Assembly (NCBI RefSeq): GCF_010500815.1
Contig: NZ_JAAAMG010000025.1
Location: forward strand, 16,176-80,175
DNA length: 64,000 nucleotides
Reading direction: 5' to 3'
Source: Jiella pacifica
Lineage (GTDB): Bacteria > Pseudomonadota > Alphaproteobacteria > Rhizobiales > Rhizobiaceae
The stretch's first letter is position 1, and every line of letters begins with the position of its first letter. The notes under the pieces were generated by a model that was not told the DNA's origin, ran no database searches, and saw nothing but the letters and a program-made list of their open reading frames with translations. A program made the position numbers and the translations under genes. This document shows positions 1-7,767 of the stretch, piece after piece.

Positions 1-471
1 CCGCAGACGGGCGTGTTCTTCCAGAACCGCGGGGCGGGGTTCTCGCTCACCCCCGGCCCCAATCAGATCGGCCCGCGGCGGCAGCCGTTCCACACGCTGA
101 ACCCGGCGCTGGCCGAACTGTCCGACGGGCGAGTGATGGCCTATGGCACGATGGGCGGCGAGGGCCAACCGCAGACGCAATCCGCGATCTTCACCCGCTA
201 CGCGCTGTTCGACCAGGGACTGCAAGAGGCGGTGACGGCGCCGCGCTGGCTGCTCGGCAGGACCTGGGGCGACGCGACGACGACGCTGAAGCTCGAGGAC
301 CGCTTCGATCCCGCCCTCGTCGCGGCACTGAAGGCCGCCGGCCACGAGACCGAGATCATCGCCGCCTTTTCCGACATGGCCGGCCATGCCGGCGCCGTGG
401 TGCGCCATCCCTCCGGCGTTCTCGAAGGGGCGAGCGACCCGCGCGCCGACGGCGCGGCGCTGGCGTTCTGA
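1..471 (+). CDS. gamma-glutamyltransferase family protein, C-terminal part (truncated by window edge)
   Basis: The reading frame is open from base 1 to the stop at 469-471, so the gene begins upstream of the window and only about 156 C-terminal residues are present. The segment has the look of the small-subunit end of gamma-glutamyltransferase-like Ntn hydrolases: a GGEGQPQTQ stretch, an alanine-rich helix with EAVTAPRW, and an AGHAGAV segment near the end. Family members cleave gamma-glutamyl bonds of glutathione-like compounds or acylate related substrates. The catalytic threonine would lie upstream and cannot be seen. The assignment is by overall similarity; the exact substrate is unknown. 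Confidence 0.75.
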   Translation, partial: PQTGVFFQNRGAGFSLTPGPNQIGPRRQPFHTLNPALAELSDGRVMAYGTMGGEGQPQTQSAIFTRYALFDQGLQEAVTAPRWLLGRTWGDATTTLKLEDRFDPALVAALKAAGHETEIIAAFSDMAGHAGAVVRHPSGVLEGASDPRADGAALAF

Positions 472-552
472 CGGTCGCCGGCAGGCGCCCTGCCCCGTCG
501 CCGGACAAGGCGCCGTGCGTTCCACGAGCGGGACGCGTCCGTGCCGGCCGGC

Positions 553-1086
553 TCAATGCCCGTCGGATTTTTCCGCGGCGACGGTGCGCACGATCTCCCG
601 CGCGCTGAACCTGGCGGCGCGGACGAAGGCCTCGTCGTCGTCGCCGCGAAACGAGATCATACGCTCGAAGACGAACTTGTTCTCGGCCACGTCAAGCACC
701 AGGACCCGGCCCCCGCCGACGAGCGTGCTCATCTTGTGGACGCCGCCGAAGACCAGAAAATCCAACCCGGCCGCCCGGCACTCTGCCAAGAGATCGGCGG
801 CCCGCATGGTCGAGATGGTGCAATCGCGTGCCATGCAGGGGATAGTCGCCGTATCGAGCGACCCTGCCTCGTCGAGATCGGCTTCGAGGGTCTTTCGAAA
901 CAGCGCGAGGCGGGCGGCATGTTCCGCCGTCTGATCCTCCGGCTCTCCGGAGGAGTCGGAATAGTCGAACGCGATCACGGCGACCTTGTGTGTCCCACTT
1001 GCTGCCGATACGCTTGCTGACATCAGCATCGCGCCCGTCATCAACAGCGATGCAAGGGCCGCTCTGACCTGTTTCGTCGATTTCAC
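553..1086 (-). CDS. secreted DUF2380-like protein
   Basis: A 177-residue protein with an N-terminal signal peptide (basic start, hydrophobic core, cleavage probably after VSAASG near residue 31). The mature part has the pattern I associate with DUF2380 secreted proteins: an initial strand KVAVIAFDYSD, a CMARDC pair of cysteines that may form a disulfide, and a FLVFGGVHKMS strand followed by VLVLDV. The function of that family is unknown. The start is GTG, supported by GGAGG five bases upstream. It is transcribed in the same direction as the DUF3047-like gene behind it, with an 87-bp gap. A fold resembling small nucleotide- or ligand-binding periplasmic domains is possible but not shown. Confidence 0.7.
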   Translation of the reverse strand: MKSTKQVRAALASLLMTGAMLMSASVSAASGTHKVAVIAFDYSDSSGEPEDQTAEHAARLALFRKTLEADLDEAGSLDTATIPCMARDCTISTMRAADLLAECRAAGLDFLVFGGVHKMSTLVGGGRVLVLDVAENKFVFERMISFRGDDDEAFVRAARFSAREIVRTVAAEKSDGH

Positions 1087-1173
1087 TGTGTCCTCCCAGT
1101 GCAGATGACGTTCATCGATCCTGTCCGAAGGGGTCGTACAGGGGATAGAGAGCTTCTCCGGCGGAGCGCCGCG

Positions 1174-2268
1174 TCACGGCCGCGGCCCGACCGACACGTC
1201 GCCTCCAGGATCTTCGATCCGGATCTTTGCGTAGTCGCAGATCCCGGTTCCGCGTTGGAATGGGCTGAGGGCGATCAGCCAGACGCCGACGATGCGGGAG
1301 GGGGCCTCGCCGCCGACGGCCTTGCGATAGTCGGCAAGAATGGAGCGCCGCTCATCGAGCCAGCGATGGAGATCCGCCGTTCCGGACCGAATGACGACAT
1401 GCGTCTCATGCGCGTCCCACCAAGGAAGCGGGCAGCGGAACGACGTCTCGGGCGGAAGGCAGGAACTCCAGAAATAGGTGAGATCCTGACCGTTATCGAA
1501 CTCGACGGCGATGGACAGATAGTCGTGCGTCGCCGCCTGATCCTCGGCGACGGCGGAGGGAAGGCTCTCGACGCGCCAGGACCATGCAAGCTGGGTGTCC
1601 GGGGTCAGCGAGACGTCGATCGGATATTTGAGGATGCCGGCGTCGGCCCGGCACCGGCAGGTGATCCTGGCAGGGCCCTCGCCGACCTCTTCGCAGAAGA
1701 TTGACGCCCGGCCCACCCGCCACAGCGCCGACCATCCTTTCGGCACCGGCCGCTCGGTCGCCAGGCGCTCGATCTCGCCTGCGGCGAGCTTGGTTGCGTC
1801 GTGTTCCGCCAGCGCGGCGAGCCCCTCCCCGGCACCGCCATTCCAGACGATCGCGGCGACCGACAGGGCTCCCTCGGCCAGAACGGACGAAGGGTGGAAG
1901 CTGCCGCGCTCGTCCAGCCACTGGCCGGCGAGATGGTTGATGAGGAACAACGGCCCGCTGCGCTCCGCCCGAAAGCTGAACGTCGCGGCGACGACCTTGG
2001 CGATGGGGCCGTCGCCGATCCTGTACCACAGGGCTAGGTTTGGCCCGACGCCGATGTTAGCCTCGCGGGCGATCCACAGGACACCATGCGACAGTAGAGA
2101 AACCTCCTGCCCTTCGAGCAAGTCGATGCCCGTCGCCCGCCATTCGCCTTCGCAAGCCGGCAGCCGCATGACGGCGGATGTCCCGACGACGTCGGGAACC
2201 GCTCGCAAGGCGAGGCTCAACTTCTCCTCGACCGCCTCATGGTCGTGCGTCTGGCGCAACGGTTCCAT
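1174..2268 (-). CDS. DUF3047-like hypothetical protein
   Basis: 364 residues, no signal peptide or membrane segment. The C-terminal half (about 215-355) matches the DUF3047 pattern: a tryptophan-rich WSWRVE strand, an acidic dyad, a VEFDNGQ strand, YFWSSCLP, and a closing GICDYAKIRIEDP strand. These are features of a jelly-roll-like fold of unknown function. The N-terminal ~200 residues look like a second beta-rich domain and are not recognised. The ATG start has GGAGGA seven bases upstream. The gene is divergent from the AraC-type regulator at 2401, separated by 132 bp that should hold both promoters, so the regulator may control it; this is inference from layout. Confidence 0.65.
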   Translation of the reverse strand: MEPLRQTHDHEAVEEKLSLALRAVPDVVGTSAVMRLPACEGEWRATGIDLLEGQEVSLLSHGVLWIAREANIGVGPNLALWYRIGDGPIAKVVAATFSFRAERSGPLFLINHLAGQWLDERGSFHPSSVLAEGALSVAAIVWNGGAGEGLAALAEHDATKLAAGEIERLATERPVPKGWSALWRVGRASIFCEEVGEGPARITCRCRADAGILKYPIDVSLTPDTQLAWSWRVESLPSAVAEDQAATHDYLSIAVEFDNGQDLTYFWSSCLPPETSFRCPLPWWDAHETHVVIRSGTADLHRWLDERRSILADYRKAVGGEAPSRIVGVWLIALSPFQRGTGICDYAKIRIEDPGGDVSVGPRP

Positions 2269-2400
2269 CCGTCATCCTCCCGTCCCGTCGAAGCGGCGCT
2301 GGCTCCTCCCACCACCGGTCCGGCCAAAGACTGAGCCGGAACGCACGGCGTTTCTTGCCATTTCGCGCCACTGGGCGAGTTTCCGGCTCGGGCAGGCCAG

Positions 2401-3402
2401 ATGACGCTACCGGGCCTGACCAAGGCCCGATCCATGGGGCCTGTCGCGGATGCGGTCGAGCGGGCCGGCGGCAACGTCGCTCGGGTGTTTGCCAGGGCCG
2501 AGCTGCCGCTCAAGCTGATCGACCAGCCCGAGCGAATGATCCCGCTGCGCGATCAGCTCACCCTGCTGGAATGTGCCGCCCGAGAAGTCGGAGATCTCGC
2601 GCTGCCGGCGCGCCTGTCGCTTCAGGCGGGCGTCTCCGGGCTCGGTGCCTATGGCGAGTACGCCTTGGCCGCAAAGGGCCTGGAAGCCGCGATCGCGCGC
2701 GCCAGCCTGACGATGGGATCGCTTTTGCAATCCTCGACCAGCATGCAGTTCTTCGTCCGGGATGGCCTGGCTCACTGGTTCTACGTCGTGACCGAGCGCT
2801 GCGAAGTCGGGCGACAGAAGAACGAGATCCTGGCGCTCGGCTACATGCTGGATCTCACCCGTCGATTTCTCGGCCGCAACTGGACGCCGGCGCAAACGCT
2901 CCTCTCCGGGCCGGTGCTGCAATCGAGACGTTCGGTCGAACTCGTCCTCTCGACGGACCTGTCGCTCGGCACCATCGCCGGCCTCGTCTTTCCCGCGACG
3001 GGGCTCGCCGCAGCCAATCCGTCCGTTTCGGCGACGACCACGGCCCAGGCCCCGGAAGACGATCGCCACGATCCGATCGTCAACGACGTCGTCGCCTGCG
3101 TCGAACATCTGATCGGCCTGAGGCTGCTCGAATGCCGCCCGACGGTGGATTGGGTCGCCAACCGTCTCGGCATGCCGAAGCGGTCGCTGCAGCGGCGCCT
3201 CACCGAACATGGTCTCACATTCGAAACGCTTCTCACGGCAGTGCTCGAACGCGAAGCCGAACGCCTCCTCGCCGACCGAGGATGCTCGATCGCACGAGCG
3301 GCCTTCGAACTCGGTTATGGCGATGCCGCACATTTCAGCCGGGCGTTCCTCGGCTGGAAAGGCGTGTCGCCCCGCACCTGGCGCGCGGCGGTCATTGGCT
3401 GA
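2401..3402 (+). CDS. AraC-family transcriptional regulator with Arabinose_bd-type N-terminus
   Basis: A 333-residue regulator. Residues about 20-210 resemble the ligand-sensing domain found in OruR/ArgR-like AraC proteins (PF12625 type). Residues about 230-333 form the double helix-turn-helix: WVANRLGMPKRSLQRRL is the first recognition unit and SIARAAFELGYGDAAHFSRAF is close to the classic AraC signature, followed by GVSPRTWR. It lies divergent to the DUF3047-like gene and is separated by 131 bp and opposite orientation from the hydroxyproline genes, so a role in either is possible. The ATG has only a weak purine-rich stretch upstream. The effector is unknown. Confidence 0.85.
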   Translation: MTLPGLTKARSMGPVADAVERAGGNVARVFARAELPLKLIDQPERMIPLRDQLTLLECAAREVGDLALPARLSLQAGVSGLGAYGEYALAAKGLEAAIARASLTMGSLLQSSTSMQFFVRDGLAHWFYVVTERCEVGRQKNEILALGYMLDLTRRFLGRNWTPAQTLLSGPVLQSRRSVELVLSTDLSLGTIAGLVFPATGLAAANPSVSATTTAQAPEDDRHDPIVNDVVACVEHLIGLRLLECRPTVDWVANRLGMPKRSLQRRLTEHGLTFETLLTAVLEREAERLLADRGCSIARAAFELGYGDAAHFSRAFLGWKGVSPRTWRAAVIG

Positions 3403-3533
3403 GATGGACAGGCAAGGACGCCGACAGCCGCCCGTATGCCGCTGAACCGATGCCTTCCCATAATCGCGAGGTCGATCGCTGCCGGTTGCCTCGGACGGGC
3501 GGCGGCGAACCTCCCGTTTGATGTCCGTCGGCG

Positions 3534-4535
3534 TCAGACCACCTGGAAACCCAAGGCGAAGGGGTCGCGGTCGTCGACGAAGATGGTGTTGAGGCCGGTC
3601 ATGCGGGCCCAGCCGGCGATGGACGGCACGACGGCGTCGCGGTCGCCGACCTTTGCTACGGATTCGACGCGGCCCTTGAAGAGCGAACCGATGATCGATT
3701 CATGGACGAAGTCGTCGCCCGGCTTCAGCTGGCCCTTCGCCGCCCATTGGGCGATGCGCGCCGAGGTGCCCGTGCCGCAGGGCGAGCGATCGATCGCCTT
3801 GTCGCCGTAGAAGACCGCGTTGCGCGCCGAAGCGCCGGGGACGGTCGGCGCACCGGTCCACAGAATGTGCGACAGGCCGGAGATCTCAGGCTTTTCCGGA
3901 TGGACGAACGTGTAGCGCTCGTTCAGCGCCCGGCGCAGCTGGCCGGACATCGCGACGAGCGCGCCGGCCGTGAAGTCCGCCATGTCGCGGAAGTTTTCCT
4001 GCGGATCGACGATGGCGTAGAAATTGCCGCCATAGGCGACGTCGACCTCGAGCCTCCCGAGCGCGTCGCTTTCGACCTCCAGCTTCTGCGAATGCAGGAA
4101 GGCGGGCACGTTGACGAGGCGCACCTCCTCGACATGCGCGCCCTCCTGGCGATAGGTCGCGACGACGACGCCCGCCGGCGTGTCGAGCCGCAGGACGCCG
4201 GGCTCGCGCGGCGTGACCAGCCCGTGCTCGATGGCCATCGTCACCGTGCCGATCGTGCCGTGGCCGCACATCGGCAGGCAGCCGGAGGTCTCGATGAAGA
4301 GGATCGCGACGTCGCAATCGGCGCGCGTCGGCGGGTAGAGGATCGAGCCGGACATCATGTCATGGCCGCGTGGCTCGAACATCAGCGCGGTCCGGATCCA
4401 GTCGAATTCGGCGAGGAAATGCGCGCGCTTTTCGATCATCGTCGCGCCCGAAAGGTTCGGCCCGCCCCCGGCGACGAGGCGGACCGGATTGCCGCAGGTG
4501 TGACCGTCGATGCAGAAGAAGGAATGGCGGGCCAT
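3534..4535 (-). CDS. hypRE: 4-hydroxyproline 2-epimerase (proline racemase superfamily)
   Basis: 333 residues of the proline racemase fold. Both catalytic cysteines are visible: Cys90 in SGCLPMCGHGTIG and Cys253 in DRSPCGTGTSAR, the Cys/Cys arrangement of true racemases/epimerases rather than the Cys/Thr of dehydratases. The enzyme interconverts trans-4-hydroxy-L-proline and cis-4-hydroxy-D-proline in the cytoplasm, the first step of bacterial hydroxyproline breakdown. It is the last gene of a tight minus-strand run with a D-amino-acid dehydrogenase (14-bp gap) and a DHDPS-family deaminase, which favours hydroxyproline over proline as substrate. The start was chosen at MARHSFF because upstream residues have no family similarity. 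Confidence 0.9.
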   Translation of the reverse strand: MARHSFFCIDGHTCGNPVRLVAGGGPNLSGATMIEKRAHFLAEFDWIRTALMFEPRGHDMMSGSILYPPTRADCDVAILFIETSGCLPMCGHGTIGTVTMAIEHGLVTPREPGVLRLDTPAGVVVATYRQEGAHVEEVRLVNVPAFLHSQKLEVESDALGRLEVDVAYGGNFYAIVDPQENFRDMADFTAGALVAMSGQLRRALNERYTFVHPEKPEISGLSHILWTGAPTVPGASARNAVFYGDKAIDRSPCGTGTSARIAQWAAKGQLKPGDDFVHESIIGSLFKGRVESVAKVGDRDAVVPSIAGWARMTGLNTIFVDDRDPFALGFQVV

Positions 4536-4549
4536 GGGATCGGATCCTG

Positions 4550-5806
4550 TCAGAAGCGGCTCGGGCGAAAGGGTGAAAGATCGATGGCGGGCGGGCGGTC
4601 CGTCACGAGGTCGGCGACGAGGCGGGCGGTCGCCGCCGATTGGGTGAGGCCGAGATGGCCGTGGCCGAAGGCGTGAACGACGCGCGGACTGGCGGTGGAG
4701 CGGCCGATCACCGGGAGCGAATCCGGCAGCGAGGGGCGAAAGCCCATCCACTGCCGCCCGCCCTCGGTCCGCAGGCCGGGCAGGAAGCTCTTCGCCTTGC
4801 GGAGCATCGCCTCGGACCGCCGGAAGTTCGCCGGCAGATCGAGCCCGGCAAATTCCACGGCGCCGCCGACCCGGATGCCCGAGGAAAGCCGCGAGACGAC
4901 GAAGCCGTGCCCGCCGAAGGTGAGTTGACGTTTCACGTCGAAGGCATCGGCCGGCAGCGTCGTGTTGTAGCCGCGCTCGGTGTCCAGCGGGATGCGATCG
5001 CCGAGCATGGCGGCGAGCGGCTTCGACCAGGCGCCGGCCGCAACGACGGCGTGGTGGGCGCGGATGCGCGATCCGTCCGCCAAAGCGACCGTCACACCGT
5101 CTTCATCGGTCTCGATGCCGGAGACCTCGCCCAGCCGATGCATGGCGCCGGCAGCGGCGGCGCTCTGCCAGAGCGCATTGGCATAGTCGTAGGGGTCGGA
5201 GATCGACTGCCATCCCGGCACGAATGTCGCATGGGTGAAGCGCGGCGACAGGCCCGGCTGGTACTCGGCAATGGCCTCGCCGGCAAGATGGCGGAATTCG
5301 ATGCCCTCGCGCTCGCGCGCCGCCCAGCTCGCCCGAGTCGCATCGAGCTCCCGGCTGGATTCGTAGAGTTCGAGATTGCCGTCGGAGCGCAGAAGCGACT
5401 GCAGACCAGCCGCCTCGATCAGCCGATGGGTCTCGCTGCGGGCGAGCCGCATCAGTCCCGCCTGGGCGCGGGTGGAATGGCGGCATGCCTCGGCCGAACT
5501 GGCGCGCCAGAAGCGCCAGAGCCACGGCGCGATCTTCGGCAGATAGGCGGGGCGAACGCTCAAGGGGCCGAGCGGATCGGCGAGCCAGCGCGGGGCCCGG
5601 CGCATGATGCCCGGAGAGGCGAGCGGCAGGATGTCGGAAAAGGCGAAGGCGCCGGCATTGCCGAAGCTGGCACCCCTGGCGATCTCGCCGCGCTCGACGA
5701 GGATGACGCTCGAACCCCTTTCCGCCAGCACATGGGCGGAGCAGATGCCGACGATGCCGCCGCCGATGACGACGGTTTCGGCATCTCGGTCGAGCGCTCT
5801 CTTCAT
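4550..5806 (-). CDS. hypO: FAD-dependent D-amino-acid dehydrogenase (D-hydroxyproline dehydrogenase candidate)
   Basis: 418 residues of the DadA/glycine oxidase-like DAO family. The N-terminal dinucleotide-binding motif VVIGGGIVGICSA is followed by VILVERG; the C-terminal FAD-contacting region reads MGFRPSLPDSLPVIG and HAFGHGHLGLTQSAATA. In hydroxyproline pathways this step oxidises cis-4-hydroxy-D-proline to delta-1-pyrroline-4-hydroxy-2-carboxylate and passes electrons to the respiratory chain. It sits between the deaminase (20-bp gap) and the epimerase (14-bp gap), which is the main support for that substrate. The start at MKRALDRD is preferred because GAGG lies upstream at proper spacing. 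A general D-amino-acid dehydrogenase cannot be excluded. Confidence 0.85.
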   Translation of the reverse strand: MKRALDRDAETVVIGGGIVGICSAHVLAERGSSVILVERGEIARGASFGNAGAFAFSDILPLASPGIMRRAPRWLADPLGPLSVRPAYLPKIAPWLWRFWRASSAEACRHSTRAQAGLMRLARSETHRLIEAAGLQSLLRSDGNLELYESSRELDATRASWAAREREGIEFRHLAGEAIAEYQPGLSPRFTHATFVPGWQSISDPYDYANALWQSAAAAGAMHRLGEVSGIETDEDGVTVALADGSRIRAHHAVVAAGAWSKPLAAMLGDRIPLDTERGYNTTLPADAFDVKRQLTFGGHGFVVSRLSSGIRVGGAVEFAGLDLPANFRRSEAMLRKAKSFLPGLRTEGGRQWMGFRPSLPDSLPVIGRSTASPRVVHAFGHGHLGLTQSAATARLVADLVTDRPPAIDLSPFRPSRF

Positions 5807-5826
5807 CGGCCTACCCTCGAGACGCG

Positions 5827-6768
5827 TCAGGCGCTCTTGCCCGACCAATCGGCGTACCAGGCCTTGAAGAGGGCATATTGCGCCTCGGCGAAGGCCTTTT
5901 GTGCGGGGCTCAGTTCATCGGTCTCGTTGAAGTGCAGTCGGTATTCCTCGTCGCCGTTCAACACCATCAGGTGCTTGTAGTACAGGACGAGATCGGTGCC
6001 TTCGTCGAAGCGCGACAGAACCATCAGCGCCTCGTCCAGCTCCTGGGCCTGCCGGCGCGCCACGGGATCGCCGGCGGCGGCCTTCTCGCAGAGCGAGACG
6101 AGCTGGAGCACCTCTCGCGGCAAGGCGTTGCCGATGCCGGTGATCGCGCCGCGCGCGCCGCAGCGGACGTAGCCGTGGACGACGTTGGTGTCGACGCCGA
6201 CCATCAAGGTCAGGGCGTCGTCGCCCGACGTGATGGTCTCGGCGGCGTAGGAGAGATCCTGCGCGCCGCCGAACTCCTTGAAGCCGACGAGGTTCGGATG
6301 GGCGCGACGCAGCTCGAAGAAGAGGTCGGCGCGGGTGGCGAAGCCGTAATAGGGGCTGTTGTAGATGACCGCCGGCAGGTCGCCGCCGGCCTCCAGCACG
6401 GCCGAGAAGTGCGCCCTTTGCGCTGCCGGCGAGGTGCCGCGCGACAGGACGCGGGGAATGACCATCAGCCCTTTCGCGCCGACGCTCGCCGCATGCGCCG
6501 CATGTGCCGCGGCGATCTTGGTGTTGACCGCACCCGTCCCGACGATGGTCGGCACACCGGCTTCGACGAGATGTCGCACGCCCTCCATGCGCTGCTCGTC
6601 GGTCAGAAGCGGCCAGTCGCCCATCGAGCCGCAATAGACGACCGCGTTCATGCCGAGGTCGACGAGTTCGCGTCCCTTGCGAGCCAGCGCGACGAAATCG
6701 GGCGAGCGATCGGATTTGCACGGCGTCATCAAGGCCGGGATGACACCTTGAAATACATTCGATGACAT
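5827..6768 (-). CDS. hypD: DHDPS/NAL-family lyase, probable 1-pyrroline-4-hydroxy-2-carboxylate deaminase
   Basis: 313 residues of the dihydrodipicolinate synthase/N-acetylneuraminate lyase TIM-barrel family. The Schiff-base lysine is Lys164 in VGFKEFGG and the partner tyrosine Tyr136 in IYNSPYYG. Located directly upstream of a D-hydroxyproline dehydrogenase candidate and a 4-hydroxyproline epimerase, it most likely dehydrates and deaminates pyrroline-4-hydroxy-2-carboxylate to 2-oxoglutarate semialdehyde. The ATG start has AGGAG eight bases upstream. A large concentric palindrome (6828-6857) sits 60-89 bp before the start, so this is probably the first gene of the regulated operon 6768 to 3534. 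Family membership is certain; the substrate is inferred from context. Confidence 0.85.
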   Translation of the reverse strand: MSSNVFQGVIPALMTPCKSDRSPDFVALARKGRELVDLGMNAVVYCGSMGDWPLLTDEQRMEGVRHLVEAGVPTIVGTGAVNTKIAAAHAAHAASVGAKGLMVIPRVLSRGTSPAAQRAHFSAVLEAGGDLPAVIYNSPYYGFATRADLFFELRRAHPNLVGFKEFGGAQDLSYAAETITSGDDALTLMVGVDTNVVHGYVRCGARGAITGIGNALPREVLQLVSLCEKAAAGDPVARRQAQELDEALMVLSRFDEGTDLVLYYKHLMVLNGDEEYRLHFNETDELSPAQKAFAEAQYALFKAWYADWSGKSA

Positions 6769-6827
6769 AGGGGCGCTCCTTGGCCGGCACACGGCAATCC
6801 GTGCTCATTCATAGACCTTACAGATTT

Positions 6828-6857
6828 TGCATATTCATTGTCGACAAAAAATATGCA
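6828..6857. promoter_or_regulatory. 30-bp concentric palindrome, probable GntR-type operator
   Basis: The outer arms TGCATATT (6828-6835) and AATATGCA (6850-6857) are perfect inverted repeats, and the inner TTGTCGACAA (6838-6847) is a perfect palindrome about the same centre; 13 of 15 base pairs match over the whole site. It lies in the 104-bp gap between the GntR/FCD regulator and the hydroxyproline genes. FCD-subfamily regulators commonly bind TTGT/ACAA-type palindromes, so this is the best operator candidate for the downstream catabolic operon. Confidence 0.65.
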
Positions 6858-6872
6858 CCCTTCTCGAACCGT

Positions 6873-7577
6873 TCAGAGCGCCGGATGCTGACGGGCGTCC
6901 GTCGCGAGCAGGCGCTGGATCTGCGCGACGATCTGGTCGGCATGAACGCGGGCAAGCCTGTCCGCCGCCTCGACGTCGCCACGGGCGATGGCGTCGATGA
7001 TCTGCGCGTGCTCGTCGACGTATCGTTCGGGCAACCGGTCGTCGAACGACTGGTAATACAGCCGCAGGAGACGTCGCCCGTCGTCGAGCAGGCGGATCAT
7101 CAACGAGTGGTAGTAGGGATTGCGCCCGGCCTTGGCGATGGCAGCATGAAACTCGCGGTTGGCGGCGATCATGCCGAGCGCGTCCTGTGACGCGACGGTC
7201 TGGGCGTATTTCTCCTGAAGGTCCCGGATGCGATCGAGATCGGCAGCGCTGTGCTTCTGCGCCGCCAGCCTGGTCGTCACCCGGTACATCAAGGTGATCG
7301 CATCGAAGAAGGTGTTGAGATTCAGGAAGTCGATGTTCGAGACCATCGTCGAACGATTGGGCAGCGTCTCGACCAGCCCCTCGCCCGCGAGCCGCACCAG
7401 CGCCTCCCGGATCGGCGTGCGCGACATGCCGAAGCGCTCGGCCAACTGAACCTCGTCGACGGGAGTGCCCGGCGGCAGGGCCAGTTCGAGGATCTCGTCG
7501 CGCAGGACGTCATAGACCCTTTTGACGCCCGAGCCGCGCTTGCGCTCGGTCGGGGGACTATTGTCCTTGTCTTCCAT
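6873..7577 (-). CDS. GntR-family (FCD subfamily) regulator of the hydroxyproline genes
   Basis: 234 residues. The winged helix lies at about residues 19-85, with the typical GntR recognition region QLAERFGMSRTPIREAL. The all-helical FCD ligand-binding domain follows (about 95-225) and carries the EFHAAIA, DEHAQIIDAI and VHADQI histidine positions that bind a metal/ligand in this subfamily. It is encoded just upstream of and in the same direction as the hydroxyproline operon, analogous to HypR regulation described in rhizobia. The start at MEDKDN has AGGAGG five bases upstream. Autoregulation is possible since a long inverted repeat (7615-7651) lies just before the start. Confidence 0.88.
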   Translation of the reverse strand: MEDKDNSPPTERKRGSGVKRVYDVLRDEILELALPPGTPVDEVQLAERFGMSRTPIREALVRLAGEGLVETLPNRSTMVSNIDFLNLNTFFDAITLMYRVTTRLAAQKHSAADLDRIRDLQEKYAQTVASQDALGMIAANREFHAAIAKAGRNPYYHSLMIRLLDDGRRLLRLYYQSFDDRLPERYVDEHAQIIDAIARGDVEAADRLARVHADQIVAQIQRLLATDARQHPAL

Positions 7578-7614
7578 GAGGCCTCCTGGCGGGATCGCGT
7601 ACGAACTTCTAGCT

Positions 7615-7651
7615 GTGGCGAGGCGCTCCAAAATCGAGGAAGCCTCGCCAC
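7615..7651. repeat. 10-bp inverted repeat upstream of the GntR gene
   Basis: GTGGCGAGGC (7615-7624) and GCCTCGCCAC (7642-7651) are perfect inverted arms separated by 17 bases, 38-74 bp before the GntR start. It could be a leader stem-loop or a second regulator-binding site. A smaller hairpin, CGCAACG-AAG-CGTTGCG (7695-7711), lies between it and the end of the M24 peptidase gene and has no T-run. Confidence 0.4.
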
Positions 7652-7767
7652 GGACGTCATATGCGCGTTACACTCGAACTTCCCTCAATGCCAGCGCAAC
7701 GAAGCGTTGCGTCAGAACAGGGAAGCCAGACCCGCGTCTCGATCGACGACCTCGATGGGGAAGCCGC

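Noticed and set aside
2178..3521. Second long open frame overlapping the AraC-type regulator
   Set aside because: Arginine-rich shadow in another phase; the 2401-3402 frame carries the AraC signature.
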